Assembly: GCF_003002815.1 (NCBI RefSeq)
Contig: NZ_PVTF01000023.1
Coordinates: 1-64,000, forward strand
From: Umezawaea tangerina
Lineage (GTDB): Bacteria > Actinomycetota > Actinomycetes > Mycobacteriales > Pseudonocardiaceae
Direction of reading: 5' to 3'
Length of the DNA stretch: 64,000 nucleotides
Shown here: positions 1-9,347 of the stretch, piece by piece
Layout of the letters: the number at the start of each line of letters is the position of its first letter
How positions within the stretch are numbered: position 1 is the stretch's first letter
The notes under the pieces: generated by a model
Told to the model about the DNA's origin: nothing
The model's input: the letters and a program-made list of their open reading frames with translations, nothing else
Databases searched by the model: none
Translations under genes and position numbers: made by a program

Positions 1-1
1 T

Positions 2-184
2 GGACAGGTTGCTGCCATACCTGCCGACAACCCGTCCAGCCCACAGGCAGTCCAACAAAACCCCAGCTCAACAGCACCTAACGAAGTCCTACTAGCCACC
101 CGATACGAACGACACGGCAACAACTTCTGCGCGTTTCTCACTCTGGCCGCAGCGCTGACCTGCTTCAAGAAGCTACCCACATGA
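2..184 (+). pseudogene. IS5-type transposase C-terminal remnant
   Basis: An open frame runs in from the window edge and stops at TGA 182-184. Its last 32 residues (from about NEVLLATRYERHG to LTCFKKLPT) resemble the RYDK-type C-terminal tail of IS5-group DDE transposases common in actinobacteria. The preceding part does not resemble a transposase core and has no visible catalytic glutamate region, so I read this as a truncated end of an insertion sequence. The call rests on tail resemblance only. The 5' side lies outside the window. Confidence 0.45.
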
Positions 185-196
185 GACGCCCTCTAA

Positions 197-472
197 GAGG
201 TCGGCACGGCGCTCGACTCCCACAACGTCCGCCGGGCGTTCCGGCGAGTCGTCAACGCGGCTGGACTCATCGGTGCGGAGTGGACGCTGCGGGAGATGCG
301 GCACAGCTTCGTGTCGGTGCTCTCCGCGTCCGGGGTGACACTTGAGGACATCGCACGCCTGGTCGGCCACAGCAGCACCACCGTCACGGAGACGGTCTAC
401 CGCCACCAGATCGTGCCCGTGATGCAGCACGCCGCGATCACGATGAACGACATCTTCCCGTCAGCCAGCTAG
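197..472 (+). pseudogene. Tyrosine recombinase (integrase) C-terminal fragment
   Basis: The frame opens directly after an in-frame TAA (194-196) and reads 91 codons to TAG 470-472. It carries the C-terminal half of a phage/ICE-type tyrosine recombinase catalytic domain: TLREMRHSFVS (box II His and Arg), LVGHSSTTVTE (conserved GH) and VYRHQ with the nucleophilic Tyr. The N-terminal domains and the first catalytic Arg region are missing and no start codon or ribosome site precedes it, so it is a decayed fragment. It sits 137 bp from the 3' end of a tRNA-Pro gene, a normal integration site for actinomycete integrative elements. The junction with the transposase remnant suggests IS insertion or deletion removed the 5' part. 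Confidence 0.8.
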
Positions 473-558
473 GCCGTTGTCACTCAGTTAGTCACTCCGG
501 TCCACAACTGATCGCACAGGCAAGATCATGAGGATGATCCATCCGAAGGCATGAAAAG

Positions 559-596
559 GCCCTGCTGACCAGGCATTATGCCGTGGTCAGCAGGGC
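559..596 (-). terminator. Intrinsic terminator downstream of tRNA-Pro
   Basis: A perfect 13-bp stem (gccctgctgacca at 559-571 with its complement at 584-596) encloses a 12-nt loop and on the minus strand is followed by CCTTTTC. It lies 13 bp past the 3' end of tRNA-Pro, so it most likely ends that transcript. Confidence 0.75.
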
Positions 597-608
597 TGAT
601 TCAGACCG

Positions 609-682
<74 letters not shown>

Positions 683-790
683 GCCGCTCCCCGTCTCCGG
701 GGTGCTGGGAAAGCTTAGCGCATCTGCAGTAGTGCTTCGACACGGGGGGTCGGTTTGGTGATCAAGGGGGGTGAGCTGGGGGTTTGGGGG

Positions 791-2227
791 TTATCGCTTG
801 GTGGGTTTGCCGGGCTTGCCGGTTGCGCCGCGCTTCTCGCGGACGCGGACGGAGATGCGGACTGGGCTGCCGGTGAAGCCGAACTCCTCGCGGAGCTTGC
901 GTTCGATGAAGCGGCGGTAGCCCGCCTCGAGGAAGCCGGAGGTGAAGAGGACGAAGGTGGGGGGCCTGGTGGCGGCCTGGGTGGCGAAGAGGACCTTGGG
1001 CTGCTTGCCACCACGTACGGGGGGTGGGGTGGCGGCGATGAGGTCGGTGAGCCAGGAGTTGAGGCGGCCGGTGGGGACGCGGGTGTCCCAGGAGGCGAGC
1101 GCCGTGCGGAGGGCGGGGGCGAGTTTGCGGACGGCGCGGCCGGTGAGGGCGGAGATGTTGACGGTTTCGGCCCAGGGGACGCGGACGAGGCCTCGTTCGA
1201 GCTCTCGGACCATCTCCTTGCGGCGGTCCTCGTCGACGAGGTCCCACTTGTTCATGGCCAGGACGATGCCCTTGCCGGACTCGACGGCCATGGTGAGGAC
1301 GCGGAGGTCCTGCTCGCTGATGGGCTCGCTGGCGTCCAGCAGGACGATGGCGACCTCGGCGGAGTCGATGGCGGCCTTGGTGCGCAACGAGGCGTAGTAC
1401 TCGGCGCCGCTGGCGAAGTTGACGCGCTTGCGCAGCCCGGCCGTGTCGACGAAGCGCCAGGTCTCGTCGTCGAGCTCCACGAGGGTGTCGACGGGGTCGA
1501 CGGTGGTGCCCGCCACGGAGTCGACGACGGAGCGGTTCTCGCCGGTGAGGCGGTTGAGGAGGCTGGACTTGCCGACGTTGGGCTTGCCGACCAGCGCGAC
1601 GCGGCGGGGGCCCGCGACGGGGTTGAAGTCGTCGCGGGGGGACTCGGGCAGGGCGCGCAGGATCTCGTCGAGCAGGTCGCCGGAGCCGCGGCCGTGCAGG
1701 CCGCTGACCGGCCACGGCTCGCCGAGGCCCAACGACCAGAGGGACGCGGTCTCGGCCATGAGCCGTTCGTCGTCGACCTTGTTCGCCACCAGCAGCACCG
1801 GGCGCTTGGAGCGGCGCAGGATCTTCGCCACGGCCTCCTCGGTGGTGGTGGCGCCGACGGTGGCGTCCACGACCAGCAGGATGACGTCGGCGGCCTCCAT
1901 GGCCAGCTCGGCCTGAGCCGCGACGGCGGCCTGCAGGCCGGTCGCGTCGGGCTCCCAGCCGCCGGTGTCGACGACCGTGAACTTGCGGCCGTTCCACAGC
2001 GCGTCGTAGGCGATCCGGTCGCGCGTCACGCCGGGCACGTCCTGCACGACCGCCTCGCGGCGGCCGATGATGCGGTTCACCAGGGTCGACTTGCCGACGT
2101 TCGGGCGTCCGACCACGGCCAGCGTCGGCTGCGGTACGGCGACGCCCTCCTCGCCGTCCTCCGAGCCGTCACCGTCGAAACCCGACCAGTCGGACTCGTC
2201 CGTCCACGTGCCGTCCAAGTCCGTCAC
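791..2227 (-). CDS. der: Ribosome-associated GTPase Der (EngA)
   Basis: Tandem-domain GTPase needed for late 50S ribosomal subunit assembly. Two complete G domains are visible, each with its own P-loop ([10 protein letters not shown] and [10 protein letters not shown]) plus DTGG/DTAG and NKVD/NKWD motifs, followed by the C-terminal KH-like domain ending in a basic GKPGKPTKR tail. The start chosen is GTG 2227, inside the GTGA that overlaps the stop of the upstream acyltransferase; the frame stays open further upstream but that part is antisense to the acyltransferase reading. At 478 aa with an acidic N-terminal extension it fits the actinobacterial form. It is the last gene of a cmk-plsC-der operon with overlapping ends, so translation is probably coupled. 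Confidence 0.96.
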   Translation of the reverse strand: MTDLDGTWTDESDWSGFDGDGSEDGEEGVAVPQPTLAVVGRPNVGKSTLVNRIIGRREAVVQDVPGVTRDRIAYDALWNGRKFTVVDTGGWEPDATGLQAAVAAQAELAMEAADVILLVVDATVGATTTEEAVAKILRRSKRPVLLVANKVDDERLMAETASLWSLGLGEPWPVSGLHGRGSGDLLDEILRALPESPRDDFNPVAGPRRVALVGKPNVGKSSLLNRLTGENRSVVDSVAGTTVDPVDTLVELDDETWRFVDTAGLRKRVNFASGAEYYASLRTKAAIDSAEVAIVLLDASEPISEQDLRVLTMAVESGKGIVLAMNKWDLVDEDRRKEMVRELERGLVRVPWAETVNISALTGRAVRKLAPALRTALASWDTRVPTGRLNSWLTDLIAATPPPVRGGKQPKVLFATQAATRPPTFVLFTSGFLEAGYRRFIERKLREEFGFTGSPVRISVRVREKRGATGKPGKPTKR

Positions 2228-2883
2228 TTTGCTTCTCCACTCAGACTTCTGTCGCGAAAATCGTCCAGTTCGGCCACCAGGGTGGCCAGGCGGTCGCGCA
2301 CCTGCTCGGTGGCAACGTCGAGTGCCTGTTTTCCCTTCCCAGGGGGCAGCTCGAACGGCTCGCCGACCAGCATGTCGACCACGGGCAGAAAACGGCGGGT
2401 CGTGCCCGCCGGGCGCAGCGTGCCCCGGCACGCCACCGGCAGCACGACCGCGTTCGACGACCGGGCCAGCCAGGCGGCGCCGTGCTGCGCGTCCGCCACG
2501 TCGCCCGCGCCCCGCGTGCCCTCGGGGAAGACCCCGACGACGCCACCGGCGCGGAGCACCTTCAACGCGGCGAGCAGCGGTGCCCGGTCCGGCACGCCGC
2601 GGCGCACCGACAGCTGACCGATCTTCCGCAGGAACCAGCCCAGGGGCCCCGCGAACATCTCCTGCTTGATGAGGAACACCACCCGGCGCGGCAGGAAGCC
2701 GAACAGCAGCGGCCCGTCCGCCATCGAGCTGTGGTTGGCCACCACCACGACCGCGCCCGTCACCGGCACCCGCTCACGGCCGCGCACCCGCACGCGGAAC
2801 GGCAGCCCATAAGGGTACCGCGCGATCCACCTGCCGAAATCCGTCCACCCCGCCGACGCGCCGTCGGGGAGCTGTCCGGTCAC
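2224..2883 (-). CDS. 1-acyl-sn-glycerol-3-phosphate acyltransferase (PlsC family)
   Basis: Membrane-associated acyltransferase that would acylate lysophosphatidate to phosphatidate in phospholipid synthesis. It has the HX4D motif (NHSSMADG), the FPEGTRG glycerophosphate-binding motif and a hydrophobic stretch around [11 protein letters not shown] 2883 overlaps the cmk stop as GTGA and its own stop overlaps the der start the same way. The 219-aa length is normal for the family. Its position between cmk and der is an established actinobacterial arrangement. Substrate is inferred from family; related acyltransferases use other lysolipids. Confidence 0.9.
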   Translation of the reverse strand: MTGQLPDGASAGWTDFGRWIARYPYGLPFRVRVRGRERVPVTGAVVVVANHSSMADGPLLFGFLPRRVVFLIKQEMFAGPLGWFLRKIGQLSVRRGVPDRAPLLAALKVLRAGGVVGVFPEGTRGAGDVADAQHGAAWLARSSNAVVLPVACRGTLRPAGTTRRFLPVVDMLVGEPFELPPGKGKQALDVATEQVRDRLATLVAELDDFRDRSLSGEAK

Positions 2884-3590
2884 CTGGTCACCCGATCCGC
2901 CACCCGGAGGCCGCGCTCGTCGACCAGGTCCAGCAGCGCGTCCACGGTGCCCACGAGGTCGAGCGAGGTCGTGTCGACCTCGACCGCGTCGTCGGCGGGC
3001 CGCAGCGGGGACACCGCGCGCGTCGAGTCGTAGGTGTCGCGCCGCTGCACGTCCGCCAGCGTCGCGTCCACCGTGACGACCCGCCCGGCGGCGGTGTCCT
3101 GCCTGGTCCGGCGCTGGGCGCGGGCCTCGGCGGACGCCGTCAGGTACACCTTCAGGTCGGCGTCGGGCGAGACGACGGTGCCGATGTCGCGGCCCTCGAC
3201 GACGATGCCGTCGGCCTCCGCGATGATCCGGCGCTGCTCGGCGACGAGCAGCTCGCGCACCTCGCGCACGGCCGAGACGGGCGACACGGCCAGAGTCACG
3301 TCGGCGCCGCGGATCTCGGTGCCGACGTCCTGGCCGTCCAGCGTCGTGGTCGCGTGCTGCGGGTCGGTGCCGAGCTCCAGCCTGCACGCGCGGGCGATCG
3401 AGATCACCCGTTCGGTGTCGAGCGGGTCGACGCCCGCGCGGAGCACGGCGAGCGTGACCGCCCGGTACATCGCGCCCGTGTCCAGGTACCGGGCACCGAG
3501 GATCGCCGCGAGGCGGCGCGCCACGGAGGACTTGCCGGTGCCGGAAGGCCCGTCGAGGGCCACCACGCCACGCAGCTCACCTTGTCCCAC
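2880..3590 (-). CDS. cmk: Cytidylate kinase
   Basis: Phosphorylates CMP and dCMP with ATP for nucleotide salvage and CTP supply. The N-terminus carries the P-loop GPSGTGKSS and the [12 protein letters not shown] substrate-binding motif, then the NMP-binding insert, EGRDIGTVV and [10 protein letters not shown] chose GTG 3590 because an AGGAGG (complement of 3599-3604) sits 8 nt upstream, although an ATG at 3653 would add 21 unlikely residues. The 236-aa length matches bacterial Cmk. It overlaps plsC by 4 bp and leads the cmk-plsC-der run. Confidence 0.95.
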   Translation of the reverse strand: MGQGELRGVVALDGPSGTGKSSVARRLAAILGARYLDTGAMYRAVTLAVLRAGVDPLDTERVISIARACRLELGTDPQHATTTLDGQDVGTEIRGADVTLAVSPVSAVREVRELLVAEQRRIIAEADGIVVEGRDIGTVVSPDADLKVYLTASAEARAQRRTRQDTAAGRVVTVDATLADVQRRDTYDSTRAVSPLRPADDAVEVDTTSLDLVGTVDALLDLVDERGLRVADRVTR

Positions 3591-3713
3591 CGCGACTTCC
3601 TCCTGTTGTCGACTGGCGAGGGCTGCTATTTTCCGATGCCCGCGCGCTTCCATTGTGCCTGGTGCGGAGCGTCACGCCCGCAGCAGGCGTGGTTAGTCCC
3701 CGAACTCGGCCCG

Positions 3714-4394
3714 CTAGTCCTTGCCGCCGTCCACGAACAGCTCCTGCCCGGTGATGCCGGAGGCCTGCTCGGAGCAGAGGAACAGCACCGCCGCGGCGAC
3801 CTCGTCGGCGGTGGCCAGCCGCTGCAACGGGGTGCGCGAGGCCACGTCCGCGACGTGGTCGGCGAAGTCCCCCGTCGCCGCCGCGGTGCGCTCGGAGGCG
3901 ATGAGGCCGGGCACGACCACGTTGACCGTCACGCCCGAGGGCCCGCCGTCCCACGCCAGGCTGCGGGCGGCGGCGTGCACCGAGCCCTTGGCGGCGGCGT
4001 ACGCGCCGAGGCCGGGGATGCCCGCGCGCACGACGGCGCTGGACAGCAGGACGACCCGGCCCCAGCCCGCGGCCGTCATGCCGGGCATCGCCGCGCCGAC
4101 CAGGTCGAGCATGCCCTCGGTGTTGGCGCGCAGCGCCGTGCGCCAGTCGACGGCCGGGTCGGACCAGGCGAACGCGTTGTGCACCAGCACGTCCACCGGG
4201 CCGACCGCGTCGAGCAGCGCGGCCGCGGACCCCGGTCGGGCCAGGTCGAACGGTTCGGCGCGGACGCCGAGCGCCTCGACGCGGGCGCGGTCCTCCCGGT
4301 ACGTGCCGACGACGTCGTAGCCCTCCTTGACCAGGGCCGACGTGATCGCGGCACCGATCCGACTGCCGCCGCCGGTGACGATCGCCTTGCGCAC
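3714..4394 (-). CDS. Short-chain dehydrogenase/reductase (FabG-like)
   Basis: Classical SDR of 226 aa with a GTG start. It has the dinucleotide-binding motif TGGGSRIG near residue 8, an NAF variant of the usual NAG motif, the catalytic Ser in LLSSAVV, and YAAAK supplying Tyr and Lys. The C-terminus ITGQELFVDGGKD is the usual SDR end. The substrate cannot be read from sequence. It lies in the same direction as aroH and cmk but is separated from both by about 100 bp, so operon membership is uncertain. Confidence 0.85.
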   Translation of the reverse strand: MRKAIVTGGGSRIGAAITSALVKEGYDVVGTYREDRARVEALGVRAEPFDLARPGSAAALLDAVGPVDVLVHNAFAWSDPAVDWRTALRANTEGMLDLVGAAMPGMTAAGWGRVVLLSSAVVRAGIPGLGAYAAAKGSVHAAARSLAWDGGPSGVTVNVVVPGLIASERTAAATGDFADHVADVASRTPLQRLATADEVAAAVLFLCSEQASGITGQELFVDGGKD

Positions 4395-4499
4395 GAGCCA
4401 CTCCGTTCACGGGGTCCGACCCCGTCAACGGTACTCACCCTGCAGAGCCGACCGGCTACCGCTCGTGAACCGATCGGTCCTCCGGGCGGCTCCCGGCCG

Positions 4500-4862
4500 T
4501 CAGTGGTTGAGGTCGGTGCGCAGGCCCGCGGCGCCGCGCAGGTAGACGTGCTTCACCTCGTCGCGGTGCAGGTCGGTCTCCACGTGCGCCATCAGCCGGA
4601 TCACCCTGGGCATCGCGCCGGGTACCGCGATCTCGGTCGCCGACAGCAGCGGCACGTCGTCCAGCCCGGCCAGCCGCGCGGCGTAGGCCGGGAACTCGGA
4701 CACGACGTCCGGTGTGGCCGTCAGGATCACGCTGATCAGGTCGTCCGTGCTCAAGCTGTTGCGCGTCAGGACCTCGCGGACCAGCTCGGCTGTCGCCTCG
4801 AGCACCTGGTCCCGGTCGTCCGCGTCGATCTGGGTCGCTCCGCGAATCGCTCGTACCGCCAT
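4500..4862 (-). CDS. aroH: Chorismate mutase, AroH class
   Basis: A 120-aa monofunctional chorismate mutase converting chorismate to prephenate for Phe/Tyr synthesis. It begins VRAIRGATQIDADD, the diagnostic AroH N-terminus with the active-site Arg, and ends HVYLRGAAGLRTDL, the usual VYLxxA-LRxDL tail. The ATG at 4862 gives the family's normal length. The gene starts 14 bp after the stop of the DUF1015 gene, so the two are probably cotranscribed. AroH near cmk is common in Gram-positive genomes. Confidence 0.95.
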   Translation of the reverse strand: MAVRAIRGATQIDADDRDQVLEATAELVREVLTRNSLSTDDLISVILTATPDVVSEFPAYAARLAGLDDVPLLSATEIAVPGAMPRVIRLMAHVETDLHRDEVKHVYLRGAAGLRTDLNH

Positions 4863-4876
4863 TCGGGGGACTCTAG

Positions 4877-6025
4877 TCAGGCGAGGTCGGCGAGCAGCAG
4901 GCCGCTGCGCGGTTTGGGGGTGAAGTAGGTGCTCTTGCGGGGCATCCGCTCCCCCGCCGCGTGCACGGCCAGCACGTCGGCGAGCGGCACCGGGGCCACG
5001 AGCAGGACGGCGTCGGCGGCGACCGAGCGCCACCGGTCGTCGGCGACCGGGCGCACGCGCGGGGACTCGGGGTCCAGGCCGAGCGCCTTCTCCAGCAGCA
5101 CGGACTCGACGGCGGCGTGGTCGATGCCGGGGGTGGGGAGCCCGACGCGGAGCACCCGGTCCGGGCAGACCACGACGACCGCGCCGGGCGCGGGTGGTTC
5201 GACGGCGGCGAGGTCGTCCACCCGGAGGCCGACCCCGCGCCAGGCGGTGGCGAGGTCGTCGGCGGTGAGGCCGGTGTCGACCAACGCGCGGTGGATGGGG
5301 CCGATCCGCAGCGCGGGGCCTGCGGTGACCAGTGCCAGCAGGCCGCTGAGCCCGGCGGCGGCCGCGGCGGCCACCCGGTGGTTGCCGTCCGCGACGAGCA
5401 ACGGGTGCGCGCCCGCCGCGTCGAGCAGGGTGTCCTGGCGCGCGCCGGGACCGACCAGCCAGAGGCGGTGCCGACGGCCGCCCGAGTCCACCAGCGACAC
5501 GGCGGGCTCGGAGCCGAACTCGGCCTGCAGCAACGAGGTCAGCTCGTCGTGCGGGGCGACCGGCACGAGCATCGCGGCGCTGGTGGCGACGCCGAGCCCG
5601 GCCAGGACGCGGGCGCGTTCGGCCACGACCTCGGGGTAGACCTGCTCGCTATGCCGCACGCGGGTGAACCCGTCGGCGTCGACCGCGGCCGGGTCGACCA
5701 TGCACAGCAGGCCGCACGCGGTCCCGTCCGGACCGTCCACCCAGTACGGCGCGACCACGTCGACGACCGGCCGGTAGGACCGGCGCACGAGCTCCGCCAG
5801 CGCCGCGCGGGCCACCGGCAGCGAGTCGAGCAGGCTCGTCCCGGCGGCCAGGGCGGCGGGCGTGCGGTGCGGGTGCTGGACCGCGAGCAGCGTGCCTCGA
5901 CCGCCGTCGGGACCGGCCAGCGCGCGGACCACGCGGTCCGGTTCGGCGAACTCGTCGACGTCCGGACCGGGCACCCGGTCGCGCACCACCCATCCCCGCC
6001 GCACCGGCTGAAGCCATCCCGTCAT
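4877..6025 (-). CDS. DUF1015 family protein
   Basis: A 382-aa protein with the hallmarks of DUF1015: central LLVADGNHRVAAA and C-terminal MPRKSTYFTPKP. Members carry a ParB/sulfiredoxin-like nucleotide-binding fold; the ADGNHR stretch corresponds to the ADGHHR-type signature also found in free-serine kinases. Whether this member is a serine kinase is not established by the sequence. No signal peptide or membrane segment is seen, so it should be cytoplasmic. It is the first gene of the minus-strand block and overlaps nothing. Confidence 0.85.
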   Translation of the reverse strand: MTGWLQPVRRGWVVRDRVPGPDVDEFAEPDRVVRALAGPDGGRGTLLAVQHPHRTPAALAAGTSLLDSLPVARAALAELVRRSYRPVVDVVAPYWVDGPDGTACGLLCMVDPAAVDADGFTRVRHSEQVYPEVVAERARVLAGLGVATSAAMLVPVAPHDELTSLLQAEFGSEPAVSLVDSGGRRHRLWLVGPGARQDTLLDAAGAHPLLVADGNHRVAAAAAAGLSGLLALVTAGPALRIGPIHRALVDTGLTADDLATAWRGVGLRVDDLAAVEPPAPGAVVVVCPDRVLRVGLPTPGIDHAAVESVLLEKALGLDPESPRVRPVADDRWRSVAADAVLLVAPVPLADVLAVHAAGERMPRKSTYFTPKPRSGLLLADLA

Positions 6026-6117
6026 CCGGGCACGGTACTGCCGTGGACGGTGCCGGCACGCGGTCGCGGCGGCGCAGCGGCCGGTCCTGTCATGGGACGT
6101 AAAGTAAGCTTTAGCTC

Positions 6118-6600
6118 ATGAACGTCGAGGTGACCCCACTGCCTGGCATCGGCACCCGCCAGGACTTCATGATCCGCGCGGATCGCCGGATCGGGGTGAT
6201 CACCTACCGCGACGGCAAGTTCGAGCTGATCGTCTCCAAGACCGACGACCCCGACGCGTGCATGGCGTCGATACCGCTGACGCCCGCCGAGGCGGGCACG
6301 CTCGCCGGCCTGCTCGGCGCGCCGCAGCTGGTGGCGCACCTGGCGAACCAGCACAGCGAGGTCACCGGGATCGACACCAAGCAGTTCCCGATCGTCCCCG
6401 GCTCGCACTTCGACGGCCGCGAGCTCGGCGACACCCAGCTGCGCACCAGGACCGGCGCGTCGATCGTGGCGGTCGTGCGGGCGGGCACCGTGCACCCGTC
6501 GCCCCGGCCGGACTTCGTGTTCGCGGGCGGTGACCTGGTCGTGGTGGTGGGGACGTCGGACGGACTCTCGTCCTCCGCCGAGATCCTGGGTGGTGGCTGA
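6118..6600 (+). CDS. TrkA-C domain regulatory subunit of cation/H+ antiporter (KhtT-like)
   Basis: A 160-aa soluble protein with an N-terminal region like that of Bacillus KhtT and a C-terminal TrkA_C (RCK_C) domain (about 75-150: GRELGDTQLRTRTGASIVAVVR, then DFVFAGGDLVVVVG). Such subunits gate a partner CPA2 transporter in response to nucleotides or cations. The transporter gene starts 6 bp after its stop, so the pair is an operon. A basic, AT-richer stretch containing TAAGCTTTA precedes the ATG and may be promoter sequence. Confidence 0.9.
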   Translation: MNVEVTPLPGIGTRQDFMIRADRRIGVITYRDGKFELIVSKTDDPDACMASIPLTPAEAGTLAGLLGAPQLVAHLANQHSEVTGIDTKQFPIVPGSHFDGRELGDTQLRTRTGASIVAVVRAGTVHPSPRPDFVFAGGDLVVVVGTSDGLSSSAEILGGG

Positions 6601-6606
6601 GCACCC

Positions 6607-7791
6607 GTGCACACGACAGCGATCGCCCTGATCCAACTCGGCGCGGTCTTCTTCGGCCTGGGCCTGCTCGGCCGGGTGGCGTGGAAGATCGGCATCTCCC
6701 CCATCCCGCTCTACCTGATCGGCGGTCTGGCCTTCGGGCACGGCGGCCTGGTCCCGCTGGACGGCATCGAGGAGTTCACCCACATCGCCAGCGAGATCGG
6801 CGTGGTCCTGCTGTTGCTGCTGCTGGGCCTGGAGTACTCGGCCAGCGAGCTGGTGACCGGCCTGAAGCGGTCGTGGATGGCGGGCCTGCTCGACATCGTG
6901 CTGAACGCGACGCCGGGCGCGGTCGCCGGGCTGCTGCTGGGCTGGGGCCCGGTCGGCGCGCTCGCGATGGCCGGTGTCACCTACATCTCGTCCTCGGGGA
7001 TCATCGCGAAGGTCCTCGGCGACCTCGGCCGCCTCGGCAACCGGGAGACGCCGGTCGTGCTGTCGGTGCTGGTGTTCGAGGACCTGGCGATGGCGCTGTA
7101 CCTGCCGATCCTGACCGCCGTGCTGGCGGGCGTGAGCTTCCTCGGCGGGCTGAGCGCGGTGGGGATCTCGCTGGCCGCGATCACCGTCGTGCTGGTGATC
7201 GCGCTGAAGTACGGCCGGTACGTGTCCGCGATCGTGGACTCGCCGGACGCCGAGGTGTTCCTGCTCAAGGTGCTCGGGTCGGCGCTGCTGGTGGCGGGCA
7301 TCGCCTCGCAGCTGCAGGTGTCCGCCGCGGTGGGCGCGTTCCTGCTGGGCATCGCGATCTCCGGGTCCACCGCGGAGAACGCGACCAGGATGCTCGAACC
7401 GCTGCGCGACCTGTTCGCGGCGATGTTCTTCGTGGTGTTCGGCCTGAACACCAACCCCTCCTCCATCCCGCCCGTCCTCGGCGTGGCCGTGGCGCTGGCC
7501 GTGGTGACGACGCTGACGAAGGTCGCGACCGGGTGGTGGGCGGCTAAGCGGCAGGGGATCGCCAAGATGGGCCGGGCCCGTGCCGGGGCGGCGCTGGTGG
7601 CGCGCGGCGAGTTCTCGATCGTCATCGCCGGGCTCACCGTGGCCTCCGGCGCGGTGGACGAGAAGCTGGCCGCGCTGGCGACGGCGTACGTGCTGCTGAT
7701 GGCCGTGTTCGGGCCGGTCACCGCGCGGATCGTGGAGCCGGTGGTCGGGTTCGTCCGCAAGCGTCGGGGCCTGCGCACGGCAACCGCCTGA
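6607..7791 (+). CDS. CPA2 family monovalent cation/H+ antiporter (KhtU/Kef-like)
   Basis: A 394-aa integral membrane protein with about 12 hydrophobic segments, GTG start, and the Na_H_Exchanger signature motifs: GLAFGHGGLVPLD near the start, VLVFEDLAMALYLP with the acidic membrane pair region, and FFVVFGLNTNP late in the domain. It lacks the C-terminal RCK-N domain of KefB/C, which explains the separate TrkA-C partner upstream. A role in K+ or NH4+ efflux at alkaline pH or toxic electrophile stress follows from the KhtTU family; the ion is not determinable here. Confidence 0.92.
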   Translation: MHTTAIALIQLGAVFFGLGLLGRVAWKIGISPIPLYLIGGLAFGHGGLVPLDGIEEFTHIASEIGVVLLLLLLGLEYSASELVTGLKRSWMAGLLDIVLNATPGAVAGLLLGWGPVGALAMAGVTYISSSGIIAKVLGDLGRLGNRETPVVLSVLVFEDLAMALYLPILTAVLAGVSFLGGLSAVGISLAAITVVLVIALKYGRYVSAIVDSPDAEVFLLKVLGSALLVAGIASQLQVSAAVGAFLLGIAISGSTAENATRMLEPLRDLFAAMFFVVFGLNTNPSSIPPVLGVAVALAVVTTLTKVATGWWAAKRQGIAKMGRARAGAALVARGEFSIVIAGLTVASGAVDEKLAALATAYVLLMAVFGPVTARIVEPVVGFVRKRRGLRTATA

Positions 7792-7890
7792 ACCCCTTGG
7801 GCATTCGAGTGAACCCCGGTATCCAGGCCGGTGGCGGCGTCTCACTACTCGCGTAGGGATCCGCCGCCACCGTCCCCGAAGGGGGTCGTC

Positions 7891-9063
7891 ATGTCACAAC
7901 CGACGAGCACCGAGACCACCGGTCGCTACCTGGTGCTCCTGGAGTCCGGCTCCACCGCCGCGAGCGTGCGCGAGCTGGACCACGTCGCGGGCATCCAGGT
8001 CGCCAGCACCACCGACACCGTCGCCGAGCAGATCGCGAGCTCGGACGGCCTGATCTTCCACGAGCTGGGCATCGCGCTCGTGGACGCCACCCCCGACCAG
8101 CTGCCCGGCCTCAACCGCGCGGTCGACGAGCCCGGCCCGGTGCTCGCCGTCGAGGCCGAGCGGGTCGTGCACGCGATCACGGCGACCGACCAGGACGCCG
8201 ACGTGACCGCGGTCGACGAGAGCGCGTTCACCTGGGGCCTGCAGGCCGTCCGGGCGAACCTGAGCACCGCCACCGGCAAGGGGATCCGGGTCGCGGTGCT
8301 GGACACCGGGTTCACCGTCGCGCACGCCGACTTCGTCGGCCGCACCGTGACCACGAGCTCGTTCATCCCCGGTGAGGCGGTCGACGACGCGCACGGCCAC
8401 GGCACGCACTGCGTCGGCGTCTCGTGCGGTCCGCGCAAGCCGGCGAGCGGCCCTGGTTACGGGGTCGCCTACGAAGCCGAGATCTTCGCGGGCAAGGTGC
8501 TCAGCAACGCCGGTTCCGGCAGCGACGGCGGCATCCTCGCGGGCATCGAGTGGGCCATCGCCAACGGGTGCGCGGTCATCTCCATGTCGTTGGGCGCGGC
8601 CACCCGCCCCGGCACCGCGTACTCCGCGATCTTCGAGCAGGCGGCGTCGCGCGCGCTCGCCAAGGGCACGCTGATCATCGCGGCCGCGGGCAACGAGAGC
8701 AGGCGGCCCGGCTCGGTCAACCCGGTCGGCCACCCGGCGAACTGCCCGTCGATCATGGCCGTCGGCGCCACCGACGTGCAGGGCGCGCTCGGCTTCTTCT
8801 CCTGCGGCACCGTCGACGCGGTCGGCGCCGTGGACGTCGTCGCACCCGGTGTCGACGTGTACTCCAGCTGGAACGCGGCTCCGGGCACCAAGCGCCTGCA
8901 GGGCACCAGCATGGCGACCCCGCACGTCGCGGGCGTCGCGGCGCTGATGGCCGAGCGGTACGGGGCGCGCGGGTTCGAGCTGTGGGCGCGGCTGGCGCAA
9001 ACCGCTCGCCGACTCCCCTTGCCTTCCACCGATGTCGGTGCAGGATTGGTGCAAGCTCCCTGA
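7891..9063 (+). CDS. S8 family serine peptidase (subtilisin-like)
   Basis: Subtilase with all catalytic residues: Asp138 in AVLDTGF, His170 in GHGTHCVG, oxyanion Asn268 in AAGNES and Ser340 in GTSMATPHVAG. I chose ATG 7891 (390 aa), which follows GAAGGGGG, over an in-frame GTG at 7831. There is no evident signal peptide; residues 1-120 look like a fervidolysin-type propeptide region (RYLVLLESG...). Without an export signal it may act inside the cell or leave by an unrecognised route. The next gene encodes a small protein resembling an I9-type propeptide and is probably cotranscribed. Confidence 0.93.
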   Translation: MSQPTSTETTGRYLVLLESGSTAASVRELDHVAGIQVASTTDTVAEQIASSDGLIFHELGIALVDATPDQLPGLNRAVDEPGPVLAVEAERVVHAITATDQDADVTAVDESAFTWGLQAVRANLSTATGKGIRVAVLDTGFTVAHADFVGRTVTTSSFIPGEAVDDAHGHGTHCVGVSCGPRKPASGPGYGVAYEAEIFAGKVLSNAGSGSDGGILAGIEWAIANGCAVISMSLGAATRPGTAYSAIFEQAASRALAKGTLIIAAAGNESRRPGSVNPVGHPANCPSIMAVGATDVQGALGFFSCGTVDAVGAVDVVAPGVDVYSSWNAAPGTKRLQGTSMATPHVAGVAALMAERYGARGFELWARLAQTARRLPLPSTDVGAGLVQAP

Positions 9064-9084
9064 GGTCGCACCCGGAGGTCGCCG

Positions 9085-9312
9085 GTGGAGAAGGTCGTGG
9101 TCTCGATCGCCGACGACAGGCTGGACCGGTTGCCCGAGGTCGTCGCCGCGCTGCGCGCGGCGGGGCTGGTCGTGGACGACGTCCTCGAGGCACTCGGTCT
9201 GGTGACCGGGGCGGTGCGAGCCGGGGGGCTGGCCGCGTTGGCGGCCGTCGACGGGGTGCTCGACGTGGAGCGGCAGCGGGGTGTCCGGGTGCTGCCGCCG
9301 GAGGGTCCCTGA
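9085..9312 (+). CDS. Small I9-inhibitor-like protein next to subtilase
   Basis: A 75-aa protein starting VEKVVVSIADDRLDRL, with a beta-alpha-beta pattern ending GVLDVERQRGVRVLPPE. This shape (V-V-DVE near the C-terminus) resembles the inhibitor-I9 propeptides of subtilases, here as a free-standing gene 21 bp behind the peptidase. Homologues in actinobacteria are often mislabelled as aldolases. I infer that it binds or chaperones the peptidase; no catalytic residues are apparent. Confidence 0.7.
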   Translation: MEKVVVSIADDRLDRLPEVVAALRAAGLVVDDVLEALGLVTGAVRAGGLAALAAVDGVLDVERQRGVRVLPPEGP

Positions 9313-9319
9313 GCGCGTC

Positions 9320-9343
9320 CGAGGCCGTCGGGGGGCGGCCTCG
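9320..9343. terminator. Bidirectional hairpin between convergent genes
   Basis: An 8-bp GC stem CGAGGCCG/CGGCCTCG with an 8-nt G-rich loop fills the 35-bp gap between the convergent I9-like and alpha/beta hydrolase genes. No T-tract follows, which is usual for actinobacterial terminators. Confidence 0.55.
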
Positions 9344-9347
9344 TCGC

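Noticed and set aside
755-2617. A 620-codon plus-strand frame
   Set aside because: It is antisense to der and plsC, with the Gly/Glu/Asp-rich composition typical of reversed high-GC genes. The minus-strand genes have clear motifs.
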